Source: an uncultured Bacteroidales bacterium (GTDB taxonomy: Bacteria; Bacteroidota; Bacteroidia; Bacteroidales; Paludibacteraceae). Taken from it: a stretch of DNA of 64,000 bases. Below the pieces are notes generated by a model, which was given only the letters and a program-made list of their open reading frames with translations, was not told the origin of the DNA and made no database searches. The stretch's first letter is position 1; each line of letters starts with the position of its first letter. The DNA lies in NCBI GenBank assembly GCA_946411385.1, contig CAMKDV010000003.1, positions 1 to 64,000 on the forward strand. Reading direction: 5' to 3'. A program made the translations under genes and the position numbers. Positions 1 to 8,168 of the stretch are shown piece by piece.

Positions 1-44
1 GCCATAATTATTGATTCATTATCGCCCATACATGGTCGATCCAT
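1..44 (-). CDS. possible start of a leftward gene cut by the window edge
   Basis: An ATG at 42-44 (minus strand) opens a frame of 14 codons that is still open at the window edge. It lies about 48 nt downstream of the likely transcription start of the minus promoter at 99-132, which is the only reason to call it. The product cannot be identified. The same bases carry a 20-bp repeat (21-40) shared with 18943-18962, and ten-base inverted repeats at 1-10 and 61-70, so this may instead be a recombination site or a gene remnant. Confidence 0.25.
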   Translation of the reverse strand, partial: MDRPCMGDNESIIM

Positions 45-70
45 GCTGGGAGAGGATTAGTAATTATGGC
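1..70. repeat. 70-bp block bounded by a perfect 10-bp inverted repeat
   Basis: Bases 1-10 (GCCATAATTA) and 61-70 (TAATTATGGC) are perfect inverted copies. Inside, bases 21-40 match bases 18943-18962 exactly over 20 bp. A further palindrome (GGCTGGCGCCAGCC) follows directly at 68-81. The arrangement resembles the core of a recombination site or the end of an element, but no recombinase gene is visible in the window. The block may continue to the left of the window. Confidence 0.5.
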
Positions 71-98
71 TGGCGCCAGCCTTATTTTGGAAATCCGG

Positions 99-132
99 TG
101 CAAAGGTACGAAAAAAAAAGGACTTACCCAAA
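99..132 (-). promoter_or_regulatory. Bacteroidota-type promoter for a gene to the left
   Basis: On the minus strand a TACCTTTGCA -7 box (108-99) is preceded by TTTG (132-129) with 20 nt between them. The -33 element falls inside the loop of the terminator hairpin at 111-143, so terminator and promoter share bases. Confidence 0.6.
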
Positions 133-143
133 CGGATAAGCCC
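111..143 (-). terminator. rho-independent terminator downstream of the 148-aa gene
   Basis: On the minus strand a 10-bp stem (143-134 with 129-120, two G-U pairs, 4-nt loop) is followed by nine U residues (119-111). It would end transcription of the 148-aa gene at 300-746. The loop contributes the -33 box of the next leftward promoter. Confidence 0.75.
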
Positions 144-146
144 TAA

Positions 147-238
147 ACCAAATGAAAACCAAATGAAAACCTAATGAGTGGCTAAAAAACCAAATGAAAA
201 CCAAATAGCGACCAAATGAACCAAATGAAAACCAAATG
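147..238. repeat. iteron-like array of CATTTGGTTTT units
   Basis: About eight copies or near copies of an 11-bp unit (ACCAAATGAAA on the plus strand) lie between 147 and 238. Some are tandem (147, 158) and others separated by a few bases (189, 201, 211, 219, 230). The block sits between the stop codon of the 148-aa gene and its terminator. Such arrays can bind a protein, for example at a replication or recombination site, but no partner is visible here. Confidence 0.6.
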
Positions 239-299
239 GGCAGTTAGTCCAAAATGCCCCAAAAAGATCAAAAATTAATGGCGAGCGGTGAAAGACAAA

Positions 300-746
300 T
301 CAGAAATATGCGACGAAATTGTCATAACCATATTGCTTCATTGTAGGAAAATATTCATGCAGTCGAGTGAAAATCTGCATTTTATTATAGTTTCGGAAAT
401 CGAGCACCTTCATGTCGCGGTACTTTTTTAGGAATGCGGCTAAGATTTTAGCTTCACTTTCAACAGCTTGACGATACATTGCCTCATATTCTGAAACAGA
501 ATATATACCCAATTCAGCAAGTTTCTCGGGGACGAGGAACGGGAGCGGTTGTTTAGGAGTCACATGTGCATTATTTGCACACATGGTGTCGTCATTCTTT
601 ACTTCCTCGGGTTGGATGTCCTCAGGTTGCCGGTCAGTGAAGAATGCCCGCGCGAGGTCGGAAACATTTGTGCCGGCAGGGACATTGACCGTCATTTCGC
701 GGTGGTTGTAGTTGTGGACGGTACCGATGTAAACATTCTTGCTCAT
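300..746 (-). CDS. conserved-looking hypothetical protein, 148 aa
   Basis: I do not recognise this protein. It has no signal peptide or membrane segment. The first 30 residues read like a small beta-rich unit, followed by an acidic linker (about 36-62) and a mainly helical C-terminal half rich in charged and aromatic residues. It ends in FVAYF. The start at 746 is supported by its position 18 nt after the U-run of a strongly folded leader RNA and by a good promoter at 1022-1055. A terminator follows at 111-143, so it appears to be a single-gene transcript. It lies next to the hsd operon and iteron repeats, which suggests accessory or mobile-element origin. That is inference. Confidence 0.7.
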   Translation of the reverse strand: MSKNVYIGTVHNYNHREMTVNVPAGTNVSDLARAFFTDRQPEDIQPEEVKNDDTMCANNAHVTPKQPLPFLVPEKLAELGIYSVSEYEAMYRQAVESEAKILAAFLKKYRDMKVLDFRNYNKMQIFTRLHEYFPTMKQYGYDNFVAYF

Positions 747-763
747 AGTAGTGAATGATTTTC

Positions 764-899
764 AAATAAAAAGCACGGAAGAGTGCGAGGTGTAAGCAAA
801 GTCGGCAAACTTAAGACAGACCCCTACTCATCCGTGCTTGTACACAGATAACAGGGGCATATTGCTTCTGTCTTAGTAAAGTATTGCCGACTTGCTTAC
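764..899 (-). ncRNA. structured leader RNA, copy 1 of a pseudoknot-type family
   Basis: Read on the minus strand, 899-884 pairs with 808-792 (16-17 bp, one bulge). Inside it 874-867 pairs with 820-813 and 857-853 with 825-821. The apical loop (839-827) is complementary at 12 of 13 positions to 783-771, which lies outside the stem and runs into a U-rich stretch (770-764). The gene start follows 18 nt later. The two pairings would form a pseudoknot or exclude each other, as in an attenuator. More hairpins lie between this block and the promoter (one at about 981-1010). The gene-less stretch 747-1064 is filled by this leader and the promoter. Confidence 0.65.
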
Positions 900-1021
900 A
901 GGAATATGCCTATTGCGCAATGCGCTGAATATGTATGTGTTCTCTCTTTTAAGGTCGGAGAGCAGACCATGTGTTAGTTCTTGGGTAGTGCAAATTTTGC
1001 ACATACCAAGATGAAACCGAC

Positions 1022-1055
1022 TGCAAAGTTACGAAAAATATTTGATATATGCAAA
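1022..1055 (-). promoter_or_regulatory. promoter of the 148-aa gene and its leader
   Basis: Minus-strand TAACTTTGCA (1031-1022) with TTTGC at 1055-1051 and 19 nt between. The transcript would begin near 1015, giving a leader of about 270 nt before the start at 746. The promoter lies 10-43 bp downstream of the hsdR stop codon. Confidence 0.75.
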
Positions 1056-1064
1056 TAAAATCGT

Positions 1065-4000
1065 CTATCTTTGCGTATTTATAGTAATATTTTGCTCGTT
1101 GAAGTTCTCTACGTGGTCGATGTGGTAGTGTAAAGACACATTGACGGGCGATTCGTATTCCTCCTCTGCCCATTGCTCGCACTGCGCCATGACCGTTTGC
1201 AGGGCTTGCTCTTGTCCCTCGGGCGGATAGTTGTATTTGCGCAGCAGTCGTTTGACGAGTTTGCGCATCTCTGCCTGTCCGGATTCTTTCTTGTTCCAGT
1301 CAATAGTGCGGTTACGCCGTAATGTATCGGTCAGTTCTTTGGTAAGCGCTATAAACTGATCATTGCTATAGGCTTTGCGCACCTCGTCTTGTTGCGTGAG
1401 GGCATCATAGAAGGCTTTTTCCTCTTTGGTCAGCCCTAAGTTGTTGCCCTGTTCTTCCGCAGTTTTGATCTGCAGCGCCAGGCGGATAAGTTCGTTAATC
1501 ACTTCCTCGTTGGTAAGCATACCTTTGAGGTACATGGAGAGGGCTTGCGAAAGGAGTTCGGAGAACTTGGCACTTTGCACCACATTGGTATGCTTAAAGC
1601 CACTGACTACGCCCTTCAGAAGTTTCTTGAGGATCTCGACAGCAAGGTTTTTCTCCTTCATGTTCTTGATCTCCTGTAGGAACTTCTCGTCAAAGAGTGA
1701 GAAATCGCGTTTTTTCTCATCAAAGAGCACTATGATACCCTCGGACTGCACGGATTGCGACAGGAGATTCTTGATGCGCTCGTTTATCTCCTTGGCGCGA
1801 ACGGAAGTGCCACTTGATTCTATGCGCATGATTACCACGCGCACGGCATCGTAGAACGCGACAAACTCCAATTCATCATGGGATAGCAACGACCGGCACA
1901 AGGTGACTGCATTATGAAGCAAGGCGGAATTTTCGAGTAGCGCTTTGCGCCTTGTGTCGCGTGCGGGCACAAGTATGAAGTTAACCGCATCTTTGATAAG
2001 CGTCGCCTTTTGTGCATCCGTTGATTGCGGGAAAGCAGAATAGTCGAAGCCGTGGAGCATATTTTCGCATATCTCGCGTTTCTCGCGGTAGGTAAGCAGT
2101 GCGGTCTTGGCTATATCGGGGTCACCGAACTGCTTTTTGTCGCGGTCGGTGTACTCCTGCATGGCGCGTTTGAGCGCTTGGGCAATACCGATGTAGTCAA
2201 CAATCAGACCGCCTTCCTTTTCCGGGAACACGCGATTGACGCGCGCTATGGCTTGCATGAGGTTGTGACCGGACATAGGCTTGTACATGTACATCGTACT
2301 CAATGACGGCACATCAAAGCCGGTCAGCCACATATCTACGACGATGGCAATTTTCAGCTCGCTATTCTCATCTTTGAACTCCTTGGCCAGCTGCTTGCGG
2401 TAGGCATCGTTACCGATGATCGGTCGCCACTTCTCATCATCCTTATTGCTGGAAGTCATGACAACTTTCACCTTGTTTGTCCAATCGGGCTGCAACTGAA
2501 GGATGCGGTTGTAGATGCTCATGGCAATCTTGCGGTTGTAGGCTACAATCATCACTTTGCCGGTGAGTTCTTGTTGGCGGTAGGTGGTATAGTGGAGAAG
2601 GATATCATCCACGAGCGAGTTGATGGTTTCCGTAGCGCCTAAGACCTCTTCCAACCGGCTAAGTTCGTGTTTGGTTTTCTCCAGTTGGGCGTCGGTCACG
2701 CCGAGAGTGTCAAGGTTGGCAAACTCCTCATCCAACTGCTCCAGAACATTGGCATCGAGCTTTAGGCGCATCGCACGGCTCTCGTAATAAACGGGCAAAG
2801 TAGCTCCATCGCGCACGGATTGCGTCATGTCGTAGATGTCGATATAATCGCCGAACACCTCTTGTGTGTCGCGGTCGCGGTCGGAGACAGGCGTGCCGGT
2901 GAAACCTATGAACGAGGCATTGGGCAGTGCCTCACGCATGAGACGTGCAAAGCCTTTCTTTGTGCGCTCGGCTTTAATATCGTAGTGCACATCGCCATAC
3001 TGCGAGCGATGCGCCTCGTCGGTCATGACGATGATATTACGGCGGTCGGACAGGAAGCGTGTATCTTCCTCGAACTTCTGAATGGTGGTGAAGAAGATGC
3101 CACCGGCTTTGCGGTCGCGGAGCAATTCAGACAGTTCCGTTTTGGAACCGGCTTGTTGAGGCATCTGGCGCAGGAAATCTGCACAGCGCGAGAACTGCCC
3201 GAACAGTTGGTCGTCGAGGTCGTTGCGGTCGGTGACGACAACGATGGTCGATTCGGGGAAATGCCTGCCTACCAATCGCGCCAAGAAAACCATGGAGAGC
3301 GATTTGCCCGAGCCTTGTGTATGCCAGAACACGCCGATCTTTCCGTTGCTGTTGATGGCTTGGTAGGTGCGCTCGATGGCACGATTGACGGCAAAATACT
3401 GATGATAACCTGCAAGGATCTTTGCCGGTTGTCCCTCGCGATGATCAAAGCAGATATAGTTCTGTAGGATATCCAACAGGCGCTGTTTGGGGAAGATGCC
3501 TTTGAAGAATGTATCGTAGTTGACATGCTCTTTGTCCTCGTACTTGCCATCGACACTCTTCCACTCCATATATCGCTCCTCGTCGGCGGTGATTGTTCCG
3601 GCGTAGGTTTGGATCATGTCGGAGATAACATTGAAGGCATTGTAGGTGAACAGGTCAGGCGCTTTGAGTTGGTAGTTACGGATCTGGAGATAAGCGTCGT
3701 GCACCGTTACACCTTCCTCTGACGGAGATTTTAGCTCAATGACTACCAACGGCAGACCGTTGACGAAGACAATCATATCACAGCGAATCACATCGTGCCC
3801 CTCTACGCGCCATTGGTTGGCTATGTGGAAAGAGTTGTTTGTGTGGTTAGCATAGTCGATGAGTTGCACTAATTCCGTACGTTCCTCTCCGTTGTGCATG
3901 AACGATACCTCCATGCCGTTTTGCAGGTGTTGGATAAACGCCTCGTTGCTCTGGATGAGTGTGGCATCGGTAGCAAAAAGAATACTGCGGATAGCCTCAT

Positions 4001-4187
4001 CAATCGCCTCGGTCGGGAGTGTGGGATTGAGCCGACGGATAGCCGGGCAGAGAGCATCCACATAGCAGGGCTGACGGTAGTCGCGCTCGATGTCGGGACC
4101 ATAGATATACTCGTAGCCTAACTCATCGCGGAAGAGGGCGATGAGCGCTTGTTCGTAACTATCTTCGGTGAATTTGGATTTGGTCAT
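1065..4187 (-). CDS. hsdR: type I restriction enzyme R subunit (HsdR)
   Basis: Restriction and DNA-translocation subunit of a type I restriction-modification complex, 1,040 aa, a usual length for the family. The N-terminal PD-(D/E)xK nuclease domain shows ELKS at 151-154. The helicase part shows Walker A (HTQGSGKS, 289-296), DEAH (390-393) and GFTGTPVS about 40 residues later. The C-terminal third is helical, as expected for contacts with the methylase core. The start overlaps the hsdS stop by four bases (ATGA), the typical coupling in this operon, and fixes the start at 4187. All motifs look intact, so the enzyme should be active. Confidence 0.97.
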   Translation of the reverse strand: MTKSKFTEDSYEQALIALFRDELGYEYIYGPDIERDYRQPCYVDALCPAIRRLNPTLPTEAIDEAIRSILFATDATLIQSNEAFIQHLQNGMEVSFMHNGEERTELVQLIDYANHTNNSFHIANQWRVEGHDVIRCDMIVFVNGLPLVVIELKSPSEEGVTVHDAYLQIRNYQLKAPDLFTYNAFNVISDMIQTYAGTITADEERYMEWKSVDGKYEDKEHVNYDTFFKGIFPKQRLLDILQNYICFDHREGQPAKILAGYHQYFAVNRAIERTYQAINSNGKIGVFWHTQGSGKSLSMVFLARLVGRHFPESTIVVVTDRNDLDDQLFGQFSRCADFLRQMPQQAGSKTELSELLRDRKAGGIFFTTIQKFEEDTRFLSDRRNIIVMTDEAHRSQYGDVHYDIKAERTKKGFARLMREALPNASFIGFTGTPVSDRDRDTQEVFGDYIDIYDMTQSVRDGATLPVYYESRAMRLKLDANVLEQLDEEFANLDTLGVTDAQLEKTKHELSRLEEVLGATETINSLVDDILLHYTTYRQQELTGKVMIVAYNRKIAMSIYNRILQLQPDWTNKVKVVMTSSNKDDEKWRPIIGNDAYRKQLAKEFKDENSELKIAIVVDMWLTGFDVPSLSTMYMYKPMSGHNLMQAIARVNRVFPEKEGGLIVDYIGIAQALKRAMQEYTDRDKKQFGDPDIAKTALLTYREKREICENMLHGFDYSAFPQSTDAQKATLIKDAVNFILVPARDTRRKALLENSALLHNAVTLCRSLLSHDELEFVAFYDAVRVVIMRIESSGTSVRAKEINERIKNLLSQSVQSEGIIVLFDEKKRDFSLFDEKFLQEIKNMKEKNLAVEILKKLLKGVVSGFKHTNVVQSAKFSELLSQALSMYLKGMLTNEEVINELIRLALQIKTAEEQGNNLGLTKEEKAFYDALTQQDEVRKAYSNDQFIALTKELTDTLRRNRTIDWNKKESGQAEMRKLVKRLLRKYNYPPEGQEQALQTVMAQCEQWAEEEYESPVNVSLHYHIDHVENFNEQNITINTQR

Positions 4188-5389
4188 AAGGCTATCTCTC
4201 CTTTCATGAGTTTTGGAAGTAGTGTGTCGCGCAAGGCTGCGAGGCGAAGATTTTCTTGATAATTACTTTCAATTTTTGAATATAAATCGCGACATAAAAG
4301 CGCATATCTATCAGTATCTGCAATAGAAGGAATAACCATAGTCATACCTGCCAAATAATCTACATCTATTGTCGGGTAAGTTGTTGATGATTGTTCAGCC
4401 ACTGCGTGGATATTATCAATTATTCCATCTTGTTTCAGCCATTGATAGATATAATATCTATATCCACTCCAATTAGCCGTAATTACTGCAAAACCTGTAG
4501 ATGCAACTATGTCTTCAGGAGGGTTCATCATCAATCCATAATGACGCATATTTGGACGGCACAAAGAGAATAATATATCTCCTTCTCCAACATATCTTCT
4601 CGCACTAGATGGAATTTTATCCCCCGGATAGAAACGTTGATAGCCCTCAATCACTCCTTCCGTCAAATGTCCGGTGTCAAGATATTGTATAGGATTTGCA
4701 AATTTAGGACCAACTTTCCTTTTGTTAAAAACTGCTATTTCTCCTAAAGTACCCTCTTTCCAATCTTCGGGCATTGTACCGCCCCAAGGTTCGAAGTCGA
4801 TGAACCAAGATTTGAAAAGGGCTTGTGTTTGTGCTTCCAAATTGCGATTGATGCGATTATTATTCTCAATCTTATCATCCAAATCCCAAAGAAGCTTCGA
4901 AATCTTATCTCTGATTTCTTTCGGAGGACATAAGAACGTATAACTTTCAACATCCTTAATAGTAATCATTTTTACCGTTGTACCTGTCTTAACAGAGGAT
5001 ATATAGTTGACATATTCGGGTGTTTTAAGCAACCAATATATAAACCTATTATCAAAATCAGGATTCGTAACATTGACCTTGTATAAATTTGAACCAATGA
5101 TTATTTTCTTAGCAGGCAAGCCTTCGGGTATTATAGCAGGCATAGCCAAAATAGGCAAATTGTCTGATTGTTGCCGAGTTGCCAAAACAATATCTCCAGG
5201 GCGACCGATATTTTTATCTAAACAGTCTCCTCCATATTGACGTGCTCCCTTCATTAGGAATTTATTCAAGAACGAAACACATCCCATACCGAGCAAAAGA
5301 TTATCTCCAGAGCCCAACAAATCTCCCTTATATAACTGTCCACCAGTTATCTTTAAGATATCTCCCAATTTAACCGTTTTCCACTCCAT
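4184..5389 (-). CDS. hsdS: type I restriction enzyme specificity subunit (HsdS)
   Basis: 401 aa. It determines the bipartite DNA target of the HsdM/HsdR complex. The layout is canonical: target-recognition domain 1 (about 1-165), a conserved helical spacer with LDDKIENNNRIN and LFKSWFIDFEP (about 165-200), target-recognition domain 2 beginning MPEDWKEGTLGEIAVF, and a C-terminal helix ending LPKLMKGEIAL. The middle of the gene is visibly more AT-rich than hsdM and hsdR, as is common for swapped recognition domains. Only one hsdS copy is present and there are no inverted partial copies, so no phase-variable shuffling is evident. It starts 2 nt after the hsdM stop codon. Confidence 0.96.
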   Translation of the reverse strand: MEWKTVKLGDILKITGGQLYKGDLLGSGDNLLLGMGCVSFLNKFLMKGARQYGGDCLDKNIGRPGDIVLATRQQSDNLPILAMPAIIPEGLPAKKIIIGSNLYKVNVTNPDFDNRFIYWLLKTPEYVNYISSVKTGTTVKMITIKDVESYTFLCPPKEIRDKISKLLWDLDDKIENNNRINRNLEAQTQALFKSWFIDFEPWGGTMPEDWKEGTLGEIAVFNKRKVGPKFANPIQYLDTGHLTEGVIEGYQRFYPGDKIPSSARRYVGEGDILFSLCRPNMRHYGLMMNPPEDIVASTGFAVITANWSGYRYYIYQWLKQDGIIDNIHAVAEQSSTTYPTIDVDYLAGMTMVIPSIADTDRYALLCRDLYSKIESNYQENLRLAALRDTLLPKLMKGEIAL

Positions 5390-5391
5390 AC

Positions 5392-6894
5392 TTAGCCGAT
5401 TTTGTAGCCAATAGAGGCAAGTTGTTTGCGGATCTCGGCTTCGAGGGCGTGACCTTTGTCGAAGAGTTCGGACAGTTCGCCGGTCAGACGAGTCATCTTC
5501 TGATCAAACGGCTCGCCATCGTCCTCTTGCTCGGCTATGCCGACATACCGCCCGGGAGTGAGGATGTAATCTTGTTTCTTGATGTCATCGAGCGAAACGG
5601 TGGCACAGAAACCTTTCTCGTCTTTCAGCGTTTCAGCCTCGTACAGGCGGAAGGAGTTGGCGATGCGCATGATATCATCTTCGGTCAGTTCGCGCAGTTT
5701 GCGTGTGACCATCGTGCCGAGGTTACGGGCATCGATAAACAGCACCTGACCTTTGCGTTTCTTGTCGCGGTTGAGAAACCAGAGGCTGACAGGAATACCC
5801 GTAGAATAGAACAACTGATTAGGTAGCGCCACAATGCCTTCTACCAAATCGGCTTTGACGATATTAGCGCGTATGTCACCCTCACCGCCTGTCTGGCTGC
5901 TCAATGCTCCGTTGGCGAGGACGAGACCAATCTTGCCGTTAGGCGAGAGGTGGTGAATCATGTGTTGAATCCATGCGAAGTTGGCATTGCTTGCAGGCGG
6001 TACGCCGAACTTCCAGCGCACATCTTCGAGCAACGATGCTTGTCCCCAATCGCTCAAATTAAACGGTGGGTTTGCCATGATGTAGTCGGCTTTGAGCGTA
6101 GGATGCTGGTCGTCGAAGAACGTATCGGCATAACTCTTGCCAAGGTCGGCTTCCAGACCACGGATAGCGATATTCATGTGCGCCATCTTCCATGTGCTCG
6201 GGTTGGCTTCCTGACCATAGATAGATATATTGCTCAGTTCGCGCTGATGGCTCTTGATAAACTTGGCAGACTGCACAAACATACCACCCGAACCGCAGCA
6301 CGGGTCGTAGATGCGCCCTTTGTAGGGCTGCAATACTTCCACTATCGTGCGCACGATACAAGAAGGAGTATAGAACTCACCGGCGTTCTTGCCTTCCATG
6401 GATGCGAACTTCTGCAAGCAGTACTCGTAGGTACGCCCGAGCAGGTCACGCTCGTCACCGGCGCCGTGCATCTCAATGTTGGTGAACAGATCCACTACAT
6501 CGCCCAAACGGCGTTTGTCCAATTCCGGACGAGCAAAGTTCTTCGGGAGAATGCCTTTCAGACGCGGATTCTCCTGCTCGATAAGACGCAGAGCGTTATC
6601 GATAGTGATACCTATCGTAGGCTGATGAGCATCGGCAGAGATGACTGACCAGCGCGCACCACTTGGCACGAAGAAGATATTCTCGGACATGTATTCATCC
6701 TTATCCTCGGGGTCGGCATACGGGTCTTGCAGCAAGGCAGAGTGCTTTGCCTCAAAGCTGTCGGAAATGTACTTAAGAAAGATAAGCCCAAGCACAACGC
6801 CCTCATATTCCGAGGCGTTCAGATTACCGCGCAGCACATCTGCCGCTTTCCAGATCTTGTCTTCAAATCCAATGGAGATAGTGTCTTTTGCCAT
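5392..6894 (-). CDS. hsdM: type I restriction-modification N6-adenine methylase (HsdM)
   Basis: 500 aa. It transfers methyl groups from S-adenosylmethionine to adenine in the host recognition site and forms the core with HsdS. The N-terminal helical HsdM domain (about 10-150) precedes the methylase domain with GEFYTPSCIV (173-182), SAM-binding DPCCGSGG (197-204) and catalytic NPPF (275-278). It is first of the three canonical hsd genes and separated by only 1 nt from the stop of the 92-aa ORF upstream. The operon promoter is probably at 7417-7449. Confidence 0.97.
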   Translation of the reverse strand: MAKDTISIGFEDKIWKAADVLRGNLNASEYEGVVLGLIFLKYISDSFEAKHSALLQDPYADPEDKDEYMSENIFFVPSGARWSVISADAHQPTIGITIDNALRLIEQENPRLKGILPKNFARPELDKRRLGDVVDLFTNIEMHGAGDERDLLGRTYEYCLQKFASMEGKNAGEFYTPSCIVRTIVEVLQPYKGRIYDPCCGSGGMFVQSAKFIKSHQRELSNISIYGQEANPSTWKMAHMNIAIRGLEADLGKSYADTFFDDQHPTLKADYIMANPPFNLSDWGQASLLEDVRWKFGVPPASNANFAWIQHMIHHLSPNGKIGLVLANGALSSQTGGEGDIRANIVKADLVEGIVALPNQLFYSTGIPVSLWFLNRDKKRKGQVLFIDARNLGTMVTRKLRELTEDDIMRIANSFRLYEAETLKDEKGFCATVSLDDIKKQDYILTPGRYVGIAEQEDDGEPFDQKMTRLTGELSELFDKGHALEAEIRKQLASIGYKIG

Positions 6895-6895
6895 A

Positions 6896-7174
6896 TTATT
6901 CGGATGTATCTATGGTTGAGGTATAGAGTACCGCCATAGTGACATGTCCGTTTTGGAGGTCGCAGACTATGTGGGCGGGGATCTCATCGGGGAGGAGGAA
7001 GCCATTGATGTAGGCTTTTTCGGGGTACTGGTAAACGGTGAGCGGTGTAAAACTGCCATCGCCGCTATCGTGGATGGCGGCAGCGAGCTGCCAGGGTGTG
7101 GCGCCGGCATAGGGCACACCGCAGACCGTCGCGCCACGATGGCACGACGTACATACAAGCGCAAGCGCGCACAC
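6896..7174 (-). CDS. small protein of unknown function translationally linked to hsdM
   Basis: About 92 aa if a GTG at 7174 is used. I do not recognise the fold. The frame stays open upstream and encodes Arg/Lys residues followed by a hydrophobic run and VCTSC, which would make a good lipoprotein signal, but no usual start codon occurs in that extension. The GTG overlaps the TAG stop of a short upstream frame (about 33 codons, 7174 to about 7275), so reinitiation is possible. The stop lies 1 nt before hsdM, hence same operon. A frameshift or a start codon lost by mutation is another reading. Confidence in the exact start is low. Confidence 0.45.
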   Translation of the reverse strand: MCALALVCTSCHRGATVCGVPYAGATPWQLAAAIHDSGDGSFTPLTVYQYPEKAYINGFLLPDEIPAHIVCDLQNGHVTMAVLYTSTIDTSE

Positions 7175-7204
7175 TAAAAGACATAAAAATAACCGCCTAC
7201 TGCT

Positions 7205-7255
7205 CTTGCGTGAGCAATAGTCGGATACAAAAAACTTGCGTGAGCAATAGTCGGA
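7205..7255. repeat. 21-bp direct repeat in the hsd leader
   Basis: Bases 7205-7225 and 7235-7255 are identical over 21 bp (CTTGCGTGAGCAATAGTCGG plus A), 30 bp apart centre to centre. They lie in the transcribed leader between the promoter at 7417-7449 and hsdM, and fall within the short frame upstream of the 92-aa ORF. They could be an operator pair or a simple duplication. Confidence 0.6.
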
Positions 7256-7416
7256 AGTAATACAACAACCATCATCTACGCGCGAAGCGCAGACGTTGAG
7301 CGAACGGCTTGTTGCGTCGGCTCGCCCCCCCCTATTCGGTTGACAACGAGCAACTTACAATATGTAGAAAGGTTGTTTGGCATTGGTGGTTGTTGATAAT
7401 TGTTGCAAAACAGGGT

Positions 7417-7449
7417 ACAAAGTTACGAAAAATTTTTGACATTTGCAAA
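7417..7449 (-). promoter_or_regulatory. promoter of the hsd operon
   Basis: Minus-strand TAACTTTGT (7425-7417) and TTTGC (7449-7445), 19 nt apart. It is followed by a leader of about 230 nt with repeats and GC-rich segments before the 92-aa ORF and hsdM. The -33 side of the promoter is inside the 59-bp block that is duplicated upstream of the giant surface-protein gene. I see no convincing gene in 7175-7685; it holds this promoter, the repeat block and the leader. Confidence 0.7.
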
Positions 7450-7486
7450 TAAAAAGCAAAAAAAGCGACCGAAGTCGCTCTTTTTT
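7428..7486. repeat. 59-bp perfect repeat, downstream copy (terminator plus -33 region)
   Basis: Identical to 17910-17968 and in the same orientation. It contains a hairpin AGCGAC-CGAA-GTCGCT (7464-7479) with A- and T-runs on its two sides, so it can terminate in both directions, and the TTTGC of the next minus-strand promoter. The pair of copies brackets the surface-protein operon. Confidence 0.85.
7464..7486 (-). terminator. terminator at the end of the surface-protein operon
   Basis: A six-base-pair stem with a stable CGAA/TTCG-type tetraloop, flanked by seven or more A's and six T's, sits about 200 nt after the lipoprotein stop codon (7686). The stretch 7487-7685 shows only a decayed short reading frame (MTVEESLGWKVK at 7533-7571 in one frame) and no supported gene. 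Confidence 0.7.
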
Positions 7487-7685
7487 GAAGGTCATAGCTA
7501 TGGTTCATTTTTCTTACTTCACCTTCCATCCTAAAGACTCCTCTACGGTCATGTTTATCACTACCCAGCGTCAGAAGAACAGAAAGAAAGAGCGATTTTT
7601 TCGTTGTAAATGCATTTGTCGGGAGGGACCGGAGTGCAACCTATGTATAAGGATTAGAGCTCCACAAGGGGTAGTGGCAAGGTGG

Positions 7686-8168
7686 CTACTTCTCCAACAC
7701 GAACTGCGGGACAAAAGGAGCGCTGACGAGCCCCAGCTGGGTGTCGTTCTGATAAGGGAAAGCGTCCTTAGCGAGGAAAATGTTGGTGTAATAAGCAGAA
7801 TAGTAGCGCAACGAGACTTCCCCATCCGCTCCTGTCACGTAGAGATAGAATAGTCCGTCCTGCGGAGAAGCCACGCCTAAACAGCGGTCTCCCGAAAAGG
7901 CAGCCAGGAGGTCGTCGTCCTTCAGCACAAAATCCTTGGCGGACGAGGGATACTGAGCAGTCAGGTCCACACGGATGACCGCCGTCATGGATGAAGCAAA
8001 ATCGTAGTCGGTAGCAACGGTCCATGTGGGTCGCGCCGCATTGCCGAAAAGGGATTCGGGGTCCTTGCCCTTGTCCTTGCACCCGGTGAGGGAGCAGAGG
8101 ACGAGGAACAAGGAGCAGAGAGCAAAGAGTTTCTTACAGTTTCCTGCCTGTGACATCATATTTTTCAT
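7686..8168 (-). CDS. secreted lipoprotein, partner of the giant surface protein
   Basis: 160 aa. Starts with a lipoprotein signal (FALCSLFLVLCSLTGC), so it is likely anchored in an outer leaflet. The rest is a single beta-rich unit. It shows a DDDLLAAFSGDRCLGVAS... pattern that resembles the DPNDIVAVFCQGDLVGKA unit in the C-terminal part of the neighbouring giant protein, so the two probably share a domain type. The start overlaps the 3' end of the giant gene by about 23-35 nt, depending on which of three Met codons is used, which implies translational coupling. Function unknown. A role in surface display or adhesion together with the large protein is inference. Confidence 0.8.
   Translation of the reverse strand: MKNMMSQAGNCKKLFALCSLFLVLCSLTGCKDKGKDPESLFGNAARPTWTVATDYDFASSMTAVIRVDLTAQYPSSAKDFVLKDDDLLAAFSGDRCLGVASPQDGLFYLYVTGADGEVSLRYYSAYYTNIFLAKDAFPYQNDTQLGLVSAPFVPQFVLEK

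Noticed and set aside
147..238. CRISPR array
   Set aside because: Units of 11 bp are mostly contiguous or separated by a few bases, there are no spacers of constant length and no cas genes in the window.
764..899. retron msr-msd or type III toxin-antitoxin RNA
   Set aside because: No reverse transcriptase or ToxN-like nuclease is nearby, and the block is placed as a leader before an ordinary start codon.
4184..5389. phase-variable hsdS shuffling
   Set aside because: Only one hsdS gene, no inverted partial copies and no recombinase gene in the window.
7332..7529. 65-codon minus frame
   Set aside because: It translates the 59-bp repeat, terminator and promoter; a similar peptide appears at the other repeat copy in another frame.
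7531..7615. short frame MHLQRKN... followed after TGA by RWVVINMTVEESLGWKVK, suggesting TGA read as Trp
   Set aside because: Other genes in the window use TGA as a normal stop, for example the 148-aa gene at 300-302; a decayed short frame is simpler.
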